From: Candidatus Peregrinibacteria bacterium CG10_big_fil_rev_8_21_14_0_10_55_24
GTDB taxonomy: Bacteria; Patescibacteriota; Gracilibacteria; Peribacterales; Peribacteraceae
DNA length: 54,292 bases
Reading direction: 5' to 3'
Assembly: GCA_002772745.1 (NCBI GenBank)
Contig: PFDV01000004.1
Coordinates: 25,708 to 79,999 of the forward strand
Of the stretch, positions 1 through 7,397 are shown piece by piece (position 1 is the stretch's first letter; each line of letters starts with the position of its first letter). Made by a program: the position numbers and the translations under genes. The notes beneath the pieces are model-generated. The model was not told where the DNA came from. It saw nothing but the letters and a program-made list of their open reading frames with translations, and did no database searches.

Positions 1-931
1 CACCATCCACATCCATGCGCAGACGGTAGTTCTGTCCCTTATCCAGGTTTCCGGTGGAACTGCGCAGTTTGATTCCCGTGAGGAGCGCATCCTGTCTGCC
101 GGCAACGGCGTCGAAGGCGAAGAGCTCGATGTCCTCGGACCCCTGCGATTGCTCCAAGGTACTGTAGGGTCGCTGTTCCAAGCGAATAGCCGCATGGCGA
201 ATAGGCTCGGGGACGATCACGCAGATCTTGCTGCAGCCATCGCTATCGAGCAGATTCCCGTCATCGCATTCTTCTCTTTCCTCCAAAACGCCGTTCCCGC
301 ACTGCGCCGCCTGAGAAGAGGACGAAGATTGCGTAGCAGAACCAACAGTCGCGATGTTCTCCCCCATGCCCACGATGAGCGCCGCCATCTCGCTGCGTGT
401 CATGAGATGTCCCGGATCGAAGGGAAATTCCGAAAAAATCCCGCGCGCCGCCGCGGCGTCCATGTACGGATCGTACCAGTGATCAGGCGCTTTCACGTAC
501 GTCGGCTTGGGAATGCTCCACGCCTCGATGACGATCTTGAGCGCTTCGGCGAGGATGATGTTCTGTGTCCCGCGGAATGTGCCATCGGGATACCCATCGA
601 TGATTCCGCGCTCCTGCGCCCTGCACGCGTACACCCAGTACCACTGCTCCTCGCCGAGGAAATCGGCAAAGCACCGATGATCGCCCGCATCCGCAAGCAC
701 GTCTTCGCCATCCACCGCCAGCATGAGGATTTTAAGAAATTCCGCTCGGTTGATGAGGATGTCGGGGCGAAAGATTCCGTACCCGTATCCTTCGATAATA
801 CCGCGCGAATGGAGGAACTCCACCTGCGCTGCGTGGGGATGCCCCACGACATCCAGGAACGGCTCCGCCGTTGCCGCCGCAACAGTGAGAGGGAGGAAAA
901 CCGTAACCGCTGCAATCCATGGGGAGCGCAC
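1..931 (-). CDS. Secreted SLH-domain protein with Myxococcus-type Cys-rich repeat (3' end outside window)
   Basis: The minus-strand reading frame is open from a GTG at 931 to the window edge, so the C-terminus is missing. It starts with a hydrophobic signal peptide ending near AAATAEP. SLH-like repeats follow, with the typical signatures RGIIEGYGYGIFRPD and RGIIDGYPDGTFRGT and the Arg/Ala-Glu helices after them. A Ser-rich linker comes next, then CGNGVLEEREECDDGN...DGCSKIC, the Myxococcus cysteine-rich repeat. SLH domains bind cell-wall polymers, so a surface-anchored protein is inferred. The GTG start is supported by TAGAAT eight bases upstream and by the signal peptide beginning there. The function of the last 70 residues is not recognised. 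Confidence 0.85.
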   Translation of the reverse strand, partial: MRSPWIAAVTVFLPLTVAAATAEPFLDVVGHPHAAQVEFLHSRGIIEGYGYGIFRPDILINRAEFLKILMLAVDGEDVLADAGDHRCFADFLGEEQWYWVYACRAQERGIIDGYPDGTFRGTQNIILAEALKIVIEAWSIPKPTYVKAPDHWYDPYMDAAAARGIFSEFPFDPGHLMTRSEMAALIVGMGENIATVGSATQSSSSSQAAQCGNGVLEEREECDDGNLLDSDGCSKICVIVPEPIRHAAIRLEQRPYSTLEQSQGSEDIELFAFDAVAGRQDALLTGIKLRSSTGNLDKGQNYRLRMDVDG

Positions 932-939
932 GGATTCCT

Positions 940-945
940 ATTCTA
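940..945 (-). promoter_or_regulatory. -10 box TAGAAT for the SLH gene
   Basis: TAGAAT on the minus strand lies 8 nt before the GTG start at 931. No Shine-Dalgarno sequence is present, so the transcript is probably leaderless. Confidence 0.5.
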
Positions 946-1095
946 CCGGAAGAGCGTTCCTCGGGCGAACGCTTCCGTGCTAGGCTAGTCACGCGTCCCT
1001 GTAGCCCAACCCGACTTCGCTGCGCTACGTTGGGCACGCTGGATACCTGCCGGAAGGCAGGGAGTGTCGATCTTTCCGCCTCCGCCGTAGATCAT

Positions 1096-1172
1096 GCCTC
1101 CGTAGCTCAGCTGGATAGAGCGCCTGGCTTCGGACCAGGAGGTCGTGGGTTCGAATCCTGCCGGAGGTACCA
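1096..1172 (+). tRNA. tRNA-Arg (anticodon TCG)
   Basis: A complete 77-nt cloverleaf. The acceptor arm is GCCTCCG pairing with CGGAGGT (first pair G-U), then A73 and an encoded CCA. The D arm contains AGCTCAGCTGGATAGAG, the anticodon stem is CCTGG/CCAGG with loop CTTCGGA giving TCG, and the T arm is GTGGG-TTCGAAT-CCTGC. It reads CGA and probably other CGN arginine codons. It stands alone on the plus strand; two hairpins (GCCCAAC/GTTGGGC and CCTGCC-GGAA-GGCAGG) lie just upstream. Confidence 0.95.
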
Positions 1173-1194
1173 CAGCACCTGCAAACTACGGCGG

Positions 1195-1285
1195 ACAGGC
1201 GGAACCGACGTGCCAGCCAAAGTCTGCCATACGCAGACGAAGGCTGGAGGTTCCAGATTTGAATCCTGTCGGGGGTGACATTCGA
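1195..1285 (+). other. tRNA-like remnant with a 12-bp hairpin
   Basis: Shortly after tRNA-Arg lies CCAGCC-AAA-GTCTGC-CATAC-GCAGAC-GAA-GGCTGG, a 12-bp hairpin with one 3x3 internal loop. It is followed by a degenerate T-arm (TTTGAATCCTG) and a TCGGGGG-like acceptor end. A normal D arm and acceptor pairing are not found, so a working tRNA is unlikely. It may be a decayed tRNA or an unrelated structured RNA. A further hairpin, CGGCGG-CAAG-CCGCCG, follows near 1325. Confidence 0.3.
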
Positions 1286-1420
1286 CTTCGCTCACTTTGT
1301 TCGCTGCGCTCATGGTCAGGCACTCGGCGGCAAGCCGCCGCGCTTGCCCCAGAGACAACCGGAAGTGGCATGACTTCAGTGATGGATACACAGAGCATTT
1401 ACTTATTTAGTATTATTTGT

Positions 1421-1426
1421 TATAAT
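1421..1426 (+). promoter_or_regulatory. -10 box TATAAT before the frameshifted gene
   Basis: A consensus TATAAT sits 9 nt before the ATG at 1436 in a local AT-rich patch. An earlier ATG at 1431 is only 4 nt away and opens a frame of just 13 codons. No Shine-Dalgarno site is seen. Confidence 0.55.
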
Positions 1427-1435
1427 AATAATGGA

Positions 1436-1728
1436 ATGGGCAAGAACGCGCAGGAATTCGGCAAGACCGTAGATCAAACACTCGAGAGCACCGTGGGAAT
1501 GCTCGGGCATGTTCCGGCGAATTTCGTCGTCGATCTCCTGATGTTCGAAAATCCATTCAGCGCATGCATCAGGAAGTGCGCGGCGCCTTGTACGACACGT
1601 TGATGTTCGCCCCGCGCGCCCTTGGCCATGCGGCAAAGGGAACGCTTTCGGCAGCTGGAAAAGCCGCCAAAGCACCGTTGGCGGTTCCCCTCATCCCCAT
1701 TCCGGATTCCTATCATCAGGCTGCCTAA
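1436..1728 (+). pseudogene. Small hypothetical protein split by a -1 (or +2) frameshift
   Basis: The first frame begins MGKNAQEFGKTVDQTLEST and runs into foreign-looking residues before stopping at 1603. The frame one base back takes over smoothly around 1546-1564 as RKSIQRMHQEVRGALYDTLM and ends at TAA 1726-1728 with an Ala/Lys-rich tail. Joined, the product would be about 97 residues. The switch point contains a short A4 run but no classical slippery heptamer, so a mutation or an assembly indel is likelier than programmed frameshifting. The product is not recognised. A consensus -10 box precedes it, so it is or recently was expressed. Confidence 0.5.
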
Positions 1729-1748
1729 GGACGCAGGGAGATGCTGGT

Positions 1749-1777
1749 TTGCACTGAAGAGCGTTGGCTCCTACACT
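1749..1777 (+). promoter_or_regulatory. Promoter TTGCAC-17-TACACT for the alpha-CTD-like gene
   Basis: TTGCAC at 1749-1754 and TACACT at 1772-1777 are separated by 17 nt, and the ATG at 1787 lies 9 nt after the -10. This predicts a leaderless mRNA and selects that ATG over an in-frame one at 1622. Confidence 0.6.
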
Positions 1778-1786
1778 CCTTTTCCT

Positions 1787-2104
1787 ATGCCGACGACACA
1801 TGAGACACAAAGGGAAATGGACGAGTGCCTTGACCAATCAGTGAGCAGTATCGGCCTGAAGGTTCGCACCGCGAACAAGCTTGAGGAGTTGGGCCTCTTC
1901 ACTGTGCGCGATGTGCTTGGGTGCTCCAGAGAAACATTACTGAGTACCAGTGGCATAGCTCAAGGTACCCTCAAGGAAATCCTGACGTGTTTGGAGAAGG
2001 TCGGTTTCTACACTGAGAACCGATGGCAAACGCTCGGCATGGACAACGCGCAAAGGGAAACAGCGCCCCCTACTCCCGATACACGTACCGCCGCGCGAGG
2101 ATGA
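1787..2104 (+). CDS. Free-standing RNA polymerase alpha C-terminal-domain-like protein
   Basis: A 105-residue protein. Residues about 15-75 resemble the helix-hairpin-helix alpha-CTD of RpoA: SIGLKVRTANKLEELGLFTV, then DVL...RETLLSTSGIAQGTLKEIL and LEKVGFY. In RpoA this fold binds UP-element DNA and activators. Here it lacks the alpha N-terminal assembly domain, so it cannot be the polymerase subunit itself; a DNA-binding or polymerase-modulating role is inferred. The tail is short and Pro/Thr-rich. The 3' end overlaps the convergent lipoprotein gene by 35 nt. Confidence 0.7.
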   Translation: MPTTHETQREMDECLDQSVSSIGLKVRTANKLEELGLFTVRDVLGCSRETLLSTSGIAQGTLKEILTCLEKVGFYTENRWQTLGMDNAQRETAPPTPDTRTAARG

Positions 2105-3242
2105 CGGCGTGCATCTGGTGCTGTGTGACGTCGATACGTAGAAGTGGCTCGTCCTCTGCATTCATGATCCCCCCCACTGCGCGGGGATCCTGCGCGGAGT
2201 GCTCCTGCAAGTAGACGTTGGACATGGGTCCCCCCACCTGCCAACTGGTGAGTTTTGCGAGTCCTCGATCGATCACGTGCGCGAACTTCTGAGCCGCGGC
2301 GGTATCTCCCGTGCGCTGCGCGAGCGCGTACGCGCTGATAATCCCCTCGTAGGCGTACGCGGTGTTGCGCGTGCGATCGAGCGTTCGGTGGATGTCGATC
2401 ATCCAGTGCGCAAGGTCGATTGCCTGTCGCGCAAACCGATCGGTGTCCTTTAGTTCGCTCGTGGCGAGTTCCAGAAAACTCATCGTCCCCCACTGGTAGA
2501 ACCCTTTCGTAATCGCACTGTCGGGATCAGCGGCCAATGCTTTCGTCACATGACTGCGGATCATCGCGTCCGCCGAGATGACGAGTTCTTCGGCGGGCAG
2601 AGGCACGCCGAATTCCTTCACTGCCCGCGTGAGCGCGAGGAGCGTTTCGCCATCGAAGTATGGCGACGGTCCGCCCCAACCGGAACCATCATCGAACTCG
2701 TAGTTCTCGAAGAACTGTCCGTTCTCGTTGCGTAGGGACCAGAGGAATGCGCTGTACCCGAGCAAGTGATCGTAGAGTTCGGGATAGCGCGATTGATCTT
2801 CGGTGCGGAGGAAGTCAATGAGCGCGAGTGTGAGGAGCGCGACCGTGCCCGTTTTGCCGAACTTCTTCCCGGGATACGTCACAAGCATGCGTCCATCGGG
2901 GAGTGCACTGGAGTGATCGGCAAAGAACGCAAACCCGCGCAAGAGTGCATCACGCGTTGCAGAAGTCGGTGCGTCTGCGTGCACGAGCGCGAGTCCCCAT
3001 AGCGCCCCCGCCTGACGCACCTGGTTGTCGTCGGCTGTCTCCTCCCCCGTGAGGAAGTTCACCTCGTACCGGAAGTTTCCCTCGTCACGCTGATTCGCGA
3101 GGAGGAATTTTCTCCCTTGCGCAAGAGATGCGTCGAGAGTCGCACGCGTAAGTTGCATATCCGTTGGTGGAGGACTCTGCACAGGAACGCAGGACACAAC
3201 CAGAAACAGTGCAAGGCACCAAGCAACAAAGCGCATGCGCAT
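2070..3242 (-). CDS. Lipoprotein with a predicted alpha/alpha-toroid domain
   Basis: The 390-residue product has a lipoprotein signal, LALFLVVSC, with Cys near residue 18, followed by a Pro-rich linker. The rest has repeating helix pairs (AGALWGLALVHAD, TVALLTLALIDFL, DGETLLALTRAVKEFG, GTMSFLELATSEL, YEGIISAYALAQRTG), as in alpha/alpha-toroid proteins such as terpene-cyclase-like or glycan-active enzymes. No catalytic motif can be assigned with confidence, so activity is unknown. It is probably surface-exposed and lipid-anchored. It is convergent with the alpha-CTD-like gene. Met3 at 3236 is an alternative start. Confidence 0.7.
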   Translation of the reverse strand: MRMRFVAWCLALFLVVSCVPVQSPPPTDMQLTRATLDASLAQGRKFLLANQRDEGNFRYEVNFLTGEETADDNQVRQAGALWGLALVHADAPTSATRDALLRGFAFFADHSSALPDGRMLVTYPGKKFGKTGTVALLTLALIDFLRTEDQSRYPELYDHLLGYSAFLWSLRNENGQFFENYEFDDGSGWGGPSPYFDGETLLALTRAVKEFGVPLPAEELVISADAMIRSHVTKALAADPDSAITKGFYQWGTMSFLELATSELKDTDRFARQAIDLAHWMIDIHRTLDRTRNTAYAYEGIISAYALAQRTGDTAAAQKFAHVIDRGLAKLTSWQVGGPMSNVYLQEHSAQDPRAVGGIMNAEDEPLLRIDVTQHQMHAVILARRYVYRE

Positions 3243-3295
3243 AGCGCAACGGTATCAGGTTCGCAGAGAACACGGAAGAGACGCACATAACAAGA

Positions 3296-3320
3296 AAGCG
3301 CCCGAGGAGAGCGGGCGCTT
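3296..3320 (-). terminator. Intrinsic terminator of the Lys-rich peptide gene
   Basis: AAGCGCCCG pairs with CGGGCGCTT across a 7-nt loop, followed on the minus strand by TCTTGTT. It lies 24 nt after the peptide stop codon. Confidence 0.75.
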
Positions 3321-3343
3321 CTCTGCGTACGAACGCGAAAGGC

Positions 3344-3424
3344 TTACCTCTTCTTCTTCTTTGTCGTCTTCTTCTTCGTCTTGCGCTTCGCGGTTTTCTT
3401 CGCCGCTCGTTTCTTCTTCGGCAT
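3344..3424 (-). CDS. 26-residue Lys/Arg-rich peptide
   Basis: A short frame runs from ATG 3424 to TAA 3344-3346. The product begins MPKKKRAAKKTAKRKTKKK and continues with Thr, Lys and a final Arg, giving almost only Lys, Arg, Ala and Thr. It resembles histone-H1-like tails or small basic ribosome or nucleic-acid-binding peptides. A TACACT -10 box at 3472-3477 and a strong terminator after the stop bracket it as its own transcription unit, which argues against chance. It has no Shine-Dalgarno site. Function is unknown; RNA or DNA binding is an inference from charge. Confidence 0.55.
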   Translation of the reverse strand: MPKKKRAAKKTAKRKTKKKTTKKKKR

Positions 3425-3610
3425 AGAAGTAAGGGGGAAGGGTTAGAAAAAATAAATGAAGATTGGTCATTAGTGTACGTCTTCTTGTATACAGTGGAAG
3501 ATCATTCGTGCGGCGTTGCAGAGTGAATTGTGTTTTTGTTACACAAGGATTTTTTTACAAAAAAAGCGGTGCAAGCGCCGTGCGTGAAAAATAATTCGGT
3601 GACCACATCG

Positions 3611-3634
3611 AAAACTCCGCACACAGATGCGGAG
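3611..3634 (-). terminator. Terminator of ribBA
   Basis: CTCCGCA-TCTGTG-TGCGGAG followed by TTTTC on the minus strand begins 2 nt after the ribBA stop codon. A weaker hairpin followed by T7 lies further on near 3559-3580 and may be a back-up. Confidence 0.75.
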
Positions 3635-3635
3635 A

Positions 3636-4844
3636 TTAAACATTGTGTAATGTGTGTCCGAGTTTTTTCTTCTTCGTGAGCAAATACTTTTTTTGATGCG
3701 TACTGGGATTCATAATCTCCAGAGGAATTTGTTCGGTAATGTGCAACCCGTGTCCCTGGAGTCCGACAAATTTCTTTGGATTATTACTTAAGAGACGCAA
3801 TTGCGTCGCACCGAGATCGCGCAGCATCTGCGCACCGATGCCGTACTCACGCTTGTCAGGAGGGAAACCGAGTTTGATATTCGCCTCCACCGTATCGAGG
3901 CCCGCGTGCTGCAACGCGTAAGCACGCACTTTATTCGCGAGTCCTATACCTCGCCCCTCCTGTCGCAGATAGAGGAGAATTCCGCTCCCTTCCTGCGCAA
4001 TCCGCTGCATAGCCAAGTGCAATTGCCCACCGCAGTCACAGTGCAGCGAACCCAAGACATCACCCGTCAGGCACTCGGAATGCACGCGAACAAGCACGGG
4101 TTCTTGCGGATTGATTGTGCCTTTCACCAACGCAACATGTTCACCGTTCTTCGTGAGATCGCGGAACACCACCATCTTCCACATTCCTGTCACAGTTTCC
4201 AATTCCGTCTCCGCTTCGCGTCGTACCAGAATCTCCGTTCGGGATCGGTGCGCGATAATATCGGCAATGGTGATGACAGGAATGCGATGAGATGCGGAGA
4301 ACTTCTCGATGCTCGCTCTGCGCATCATCGTGCCGTCATCATGCATCAACTCGCTGATGACAGCGCCCGGACGTTTTCCGGCGAATCGACAGAGATCGAC
4401 TGCAGCCTCCGTGTGCCCGGCACGAATCAGAACGCCGCCATCGTCAGCACGCAATGGGAAGACATGACCCGGCCGACGCAGATCTGCGGGAATAGACGTT
4501 GGACTGATCGCCGTTTGAATAGTGACTGCACGATCGCGCGCGGAAATTCCCGTCGTCACTCCCCGAGCAGCTTCGATGCTTACGGTGAACGGCGTCTTGA
4601 GGCGCGAGGTGTTCTCCTGCACCATCGGCGGAAGTTGCAGATGATCGGCAATGGAATTCGCAAGCGGCATACATACAACGCCGCCCGTATGACGGATGAA
4701 GAACGCCATGCTCTCTTCGTCGACATCTTGCGCCGCCATCATGAGATCACCCTCGTTCTCGCGATCTTCATCATCCACGACAATGACCATCTTCCCTGCG
4801 CGCAGCGCGTCGAGTGCCGGTTGAATCGTCGCCTCCTGACTCAT
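3636..4844 (-). CDS. ribBA: RibBA: DHBP synthase / GTP cyclohydrolase II
   Basis: A bifunctional riboflavin enzyme of 402 residues, the usual length. The N-terminal half (about 1-200) makes 3,4-dihydroxy-2-butanone 4-phosphate from ribulose 5-phosphate; it has the acidic DDEDRENEGDL motif and RPGHVFPLRA...GHTEAAVDL. The C-terminal half opens the GTP ring; SECLTGDVLGSLHCDCGG supplies the three zinc-binding cysteines and LRQEGRGIGL the substrate loop. It has its own TACACT -10 box 9 nt before the ATG and a terminator at its 3' end, so it can be transcribed separately from the SLH gene and ribE-ribH upstream. Confidence 0.96.
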   Translation of the reverse strand: MSQEATIQPALDALRAGKMVIVVDDEDRENEGDLMMAAQDVDEESMAFFIRHTGGVVCMPLANSIADHLQLPPMVQENTSRLKTPFTVSIEAARGVTTGISARDRAVTIQTAISPTSIPADLRRPGHVFPLRADDGGVLIRAGHTEAAVDLCRFAGKRPGAVISELMHDDGTMMRRASIEKFSASHRIPVITIADIIAHRSRTEILVRREAETELETVTGMWKMVVFRDLTKNGEHVALVKGTINPQEPVLVRVHSECLTGDVLGSLHCDCGGQLHLAMQRIAQEGSGILLYLRQEGRGIGLANKVRAYALQHAGLDTVEANIKLGFPPDKREYGIGAQMLRDLGATQLRLLSNNPKKFVGLQGHGLHITEQIPLEIMNPSTHQKKYLLTKKKKLGHTLHNV

Positions 4845-4853
4845 GGACTGGCT

Positions 4854-4859
4854 AGTGTA
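4854..4859 (-). promoter_or_regulatory. -10 box TACACT of ribBA
   Basis: TACACT lies 9 nt before the ribBA ATG on the minus strand, with no Shine-Dalgarno site between; a leaderless start is predicted. Confidence 0.5.
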
Positions 4860-4916
4860 GCGTCCCCCTCCGCCTGCGGAAAGGAGGAAGATGACCTTTC
4901 GGAAGATTCTCCAGGG

Positions 4917-6257
4917 TCAGTGCAGCTGAATCGTATAGGTCTGCTTTGCGCTCTTGGGCGACTTACGACCGACACCCACGTAGTACGTTCCCGTGGGGAA
5001 ACTGTACGATTGATTGCACTGCGGCCCATCGAAGCCGAACAGATCCACATCACCCATGGCATAGACCAGGCAGCGCACCTGTGCGGCACTGGAGGCGCTC
5101 ACGGTCATGTTCTTCTCCTCGCTCACGGTGAACGTGAAGTAATCCTCAAAATCATTCTCGGTGAGAACGTACGTCGCCGAAGTGCCAGTAGACAAACGGA
5201 TTGCCTGCACGAACCCGTCGTTGCCGTCGCCGGTAGTTTCCTCTGCATCGACATCGTACGTCGCTCCGGCAATGGTGGGCTGCAGTTGCAGTTGGTAGTT
5301 CCCCGGCCTGAGCGCAGTCTTCAAGTAGCATGTGTTCCCCTCTTGGTACCCCAAGTAGTACTCCGAAGAGAATCCGGATTCATTGAGCAAGTAGAGCCGA
5401 CAACTCACTTTCCCCGCCGATGACTGCAAGGAAACCGTGAATGAGGCAACGGTCGACCGCGCGAGGGAGAAGAGGTACGAGAATGTGTCCTTCTCGGTGA
5501 ACTTGCCGCTCTTCGAGAAGGGGAACGTCACGTCCTGACTCTGCGCAACGGCAGAACTCGACGAGGAGGATGTCCCCGTGCTCGTGGAACTCGACGAGGA
5601 GGAGCGCTGCGTCTGCTCACGACTCTCGCGGATATCCGCCGTGAGCGTATTGAAGATGTACGCCGCCGCTTCTCCACGCAGGAGCGGCCAATCCGGATGG
5701 AACTGAGCACCTTCTTGACCAGCTATCGGCAGAATACCGTACTCGAACGCCGCATAGAGATACTTGGTGTACCACGCGGCAACGGACACATCGACGAACT
5801 TCACAATTTCACGATGTTCACCGGTGATTTCCTCCACGGGGAGAGCAAAGACCTGGGTGATCATCTTGATGGCCTCGACACGGTTCACATCGTTGGCCGG
5901 ACGGAACGTGCCGTCGGAATACCCCTGCACGTATCCTTGCGCCGCCGCATCACAAACGTACTCTTCGTACCAACTCCCCGGTTCGACATCGCGAAAACAT
6001 CCGCGACTGGTGGGATCAGGCGTTCTGCCGCGCGCTCGGTAGAGCATCTTGAGCATTTCCGCGCGATTCACCTGACGATCCGGAGAGAAGCGTCCATCCG
6101 GATTGCCGTTGATGACCTGTGCGTTCACCAGCGTTTCCACTTCTGTCTGATAGATGTGCCCATCCGGGACATCCGGAAAGACTGCGGCAAACGTTGGTAC
6201 CACGGCAAAAAGTTGTACGAGAAGAGCGAACGTAAGACCGGTGCTCCAGAAGCGCAT
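4917..6257 (-). CDS. Secreted SLH protein with Ser-rich linker and C-terminal PPC-like domains
   Basis: The start at 6257 gives a clean signal peptide (MRFWSTGLTFALLVQLFAVV, cleavage near TFAA) and 446 residues; an in-frame ATG at 6311 would bury it. Three SLH repeats follow, with NGNPDGRFSPDRQVNRAEM and QGYSDGTFRPANDVNRVEA as clear signatures. A Ser/Thr linker follows, then two beta-rich modules resembling bacterial pre-peptidase C-terminal domains (FSYLFSLARSTVASFTV, YFTFTVSEEKNMTV, TGTYYVGVG). No catalytic domain is seen, so an adhesive or wall-organising role is inferred. It sits between ribH and ribBA on the same strand. Confidence 0.88.
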   Translation of the reverse strand: MRFWSTGLTFALLVQLFAVVPTFAAVFPDVPDGHIYQTEVETLVNAQVINGNPDGRFSPDRQVNRAEMLKMLYRARGRTPDPTSRGCFRDVEPGSWYEEYVCDAAAQGYVQGYSDGTFRPANDVNRVEAIKMITQVFALPVEEITGEHREIVKFVDVSVAAWYTKYLYAAFEYGILPIAGQEGAQFHPDWPLLRGEAAAYIFNTLTADIRESREQTQRSSSSSSTSTGTSSSSSSAVAQSQDVTFPFSKSGKFTEKDTFSYLFSLARSTVASFTVSLQSSAGKVSCRLYLLNESGFSSEYYLGYQEGNTCYLKTALRPGNYQLQLQPTIAGATYDVDAEETTGDGNDGFVQAIRLSTGTSATYVLTENDFEDYFTFTVSEEKNMTVSASSAAQVRCLVYAMGDVDLFGFDGPQCNQSYSFPTGTYYVGVGRKSPKSAKQTYTIQLH

Positions 6258-6320
6258 GGATCCGATGGGAAGGGTTATGAGCCATCGTACCGCACCTTCT
6301 TTGGGAAACACAATGTTTCC

Positions 6321-6785
6321 TTATCCGAGTGACTTGAGTTCTGCAAGGGAATGGAGTGCGGCGCAAGCGGCTTCTTTCCCCTTTTGGAGCCGCTCCCGCG
6401 CCTGTGCAATCGTGGCAACGTAGAGTACTTCGAAAACGAAGGGGACGAGCGTTCTCACTTGTACATCCATCATGCCCCGTGCCACAGCCTCAGCAATGCA
6501 TCGCGCGTGGTGCGTCTCGCCCTCCACGATCACCCCCAGTCCGATGAGCGCGTCGACACTCCTCTGCTTCGCAAGCGCACTCCCGATGAGCGGGATTTCA
6601 AACGACCCGGCAGCGCAGTAGAGCGTGATATTTTCTTCGGGAATGCCTGCAGAGAGAAGTTCTGACCGGGCGGAATCAACGAGTGCATCGACCTCTTCCT
6701 TATAGAAGAGAGAATGGATGATGCCGATGCGCCACGCCGGATCGACGTGCGCAGGTCTGCCGATGGAGGAAACCACTCCCTTCAT
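6321..6785 (-). CDS. ribH: RibH: 6,7-dimethyl-8-ribityllumazine synthase
   Basis: A 154-residue enzyme of normal length that condenses the RibA/RibD product with dihydroxybutanone phosphate. Family motifs are present: AAGSFEIPLIGSALA and GLGVIVEGETHHARCIAEAV, the latter holding the conserved GETxH loop and its catalytic His. The ATG overlaps the ribE stop as ATGA, so the two are translationally coupled. The N-terminal 12 residues are slightly divergent. Confidence 0.95.
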   Translation of the reverse strand: MKGVVSSIGRPAHVDPAWRIGIIHSLFYKEEVDALVDSARSELLSAGIPEENITLYCAAGSFEIPLIGSALAKQRSVDALIGLGVIVEGETHHARCIAEAVARGMMDVQVRTLVPFVFEVLYVATIAQARERLQKGKEAACAALHSLAELKSLG

Positions 6786-7363
6786 GCAATGGAGGTGAAC
6801 CGACGCGTCATGCGCATGAGGATATCCGTCTCGATATTGACATGGTCCCCTGGCTGGAGCGAACCGAGCGTCGTCTGCGCAACGGTGTGCGGCACCAGCG
6901 CCACGGTAACGGTACTCCCCTCGAGAGCGGCTACGGTGAGTGACACCCCGTCGAGGGCGATAGATCCCTTGGGGACAATAGCATTGAGGAGTGCATCGGG
7001 GACCCGGAGCTTAAGGAGCACCCCCGATGCGGGATCACGATGGAGTGCCTCCACCACTCCAGTTCCCTCTGCGTGCCCCTGCACCACATGGCCGTCGAAA
7101 CGACCGGAGGCCTTGAGCGCACGTTCGAGATTGACGCGATCTCCTGGCTGGAGCATGCCGAGTGCGGTGGCAGACCACGTTGCAGGAACAACATCGAACT
7201 GCAGTGTCTCCTGATCCAACGCTATGACCGTGAGGCACACGCCCGCAACACACACACTCGAGCCGATGGCAAGATCATCGAACACCGCGGGACGCTCAAT
7301 GCTCAGCCCCGAAGCCGTACGCTCCTTCATTCGTGCCGTTGCCTCGACGATACCGGTGAACAT
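6782..7363 (-). CDS. ribE: RibE: riboflavin synthase alpha subunit
   Basis: A 193-residue enzyme that dismutates two ribityllumazines into riboflavin. The N-terminal MFTGIVEA and the two tandem lumazine-binding repeats are clear: GSSVCVAGVCLTV with FDVVPATWSATALG, and GSIALDGVSLTVAAL with VALVPHTVAQTTLG; HVVQGHAEGTG links them. It starts 34 nt after the nitronate monooxygenase-like gene and overlaps ribH by 4 nt. No FMN riboswitch is visible upstream. Confidence 0.96.
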   Translation of the reverse strand: MFTGIVEATARMKERTASGLSIERPAVFDDLAIGSSVCVAGVCLTVIALDQETLQFDVVPATWSATALGMLQPGDRVNLERALKASGRFDGHVVQGHAEGTGVVEALHRDPASGVLLKLRVPDALLNAIVPKGSIALDGVSLTVAALEGSTVTVALVPHTVAQTTLGSLQPGDHVNIETDILMRMTRRFTSIA

Positions 7364-7397
7364 GGGTGATGATTGTACCCCGCGACATCACCAATTT

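Noticed and set aside
3801-5423. A 540-codon open frame on the plus strand
   Set aside because: It runs antisense through ribBA and into the SLH gene; its product has no domain pattern, while both minus-strand genes are clear.
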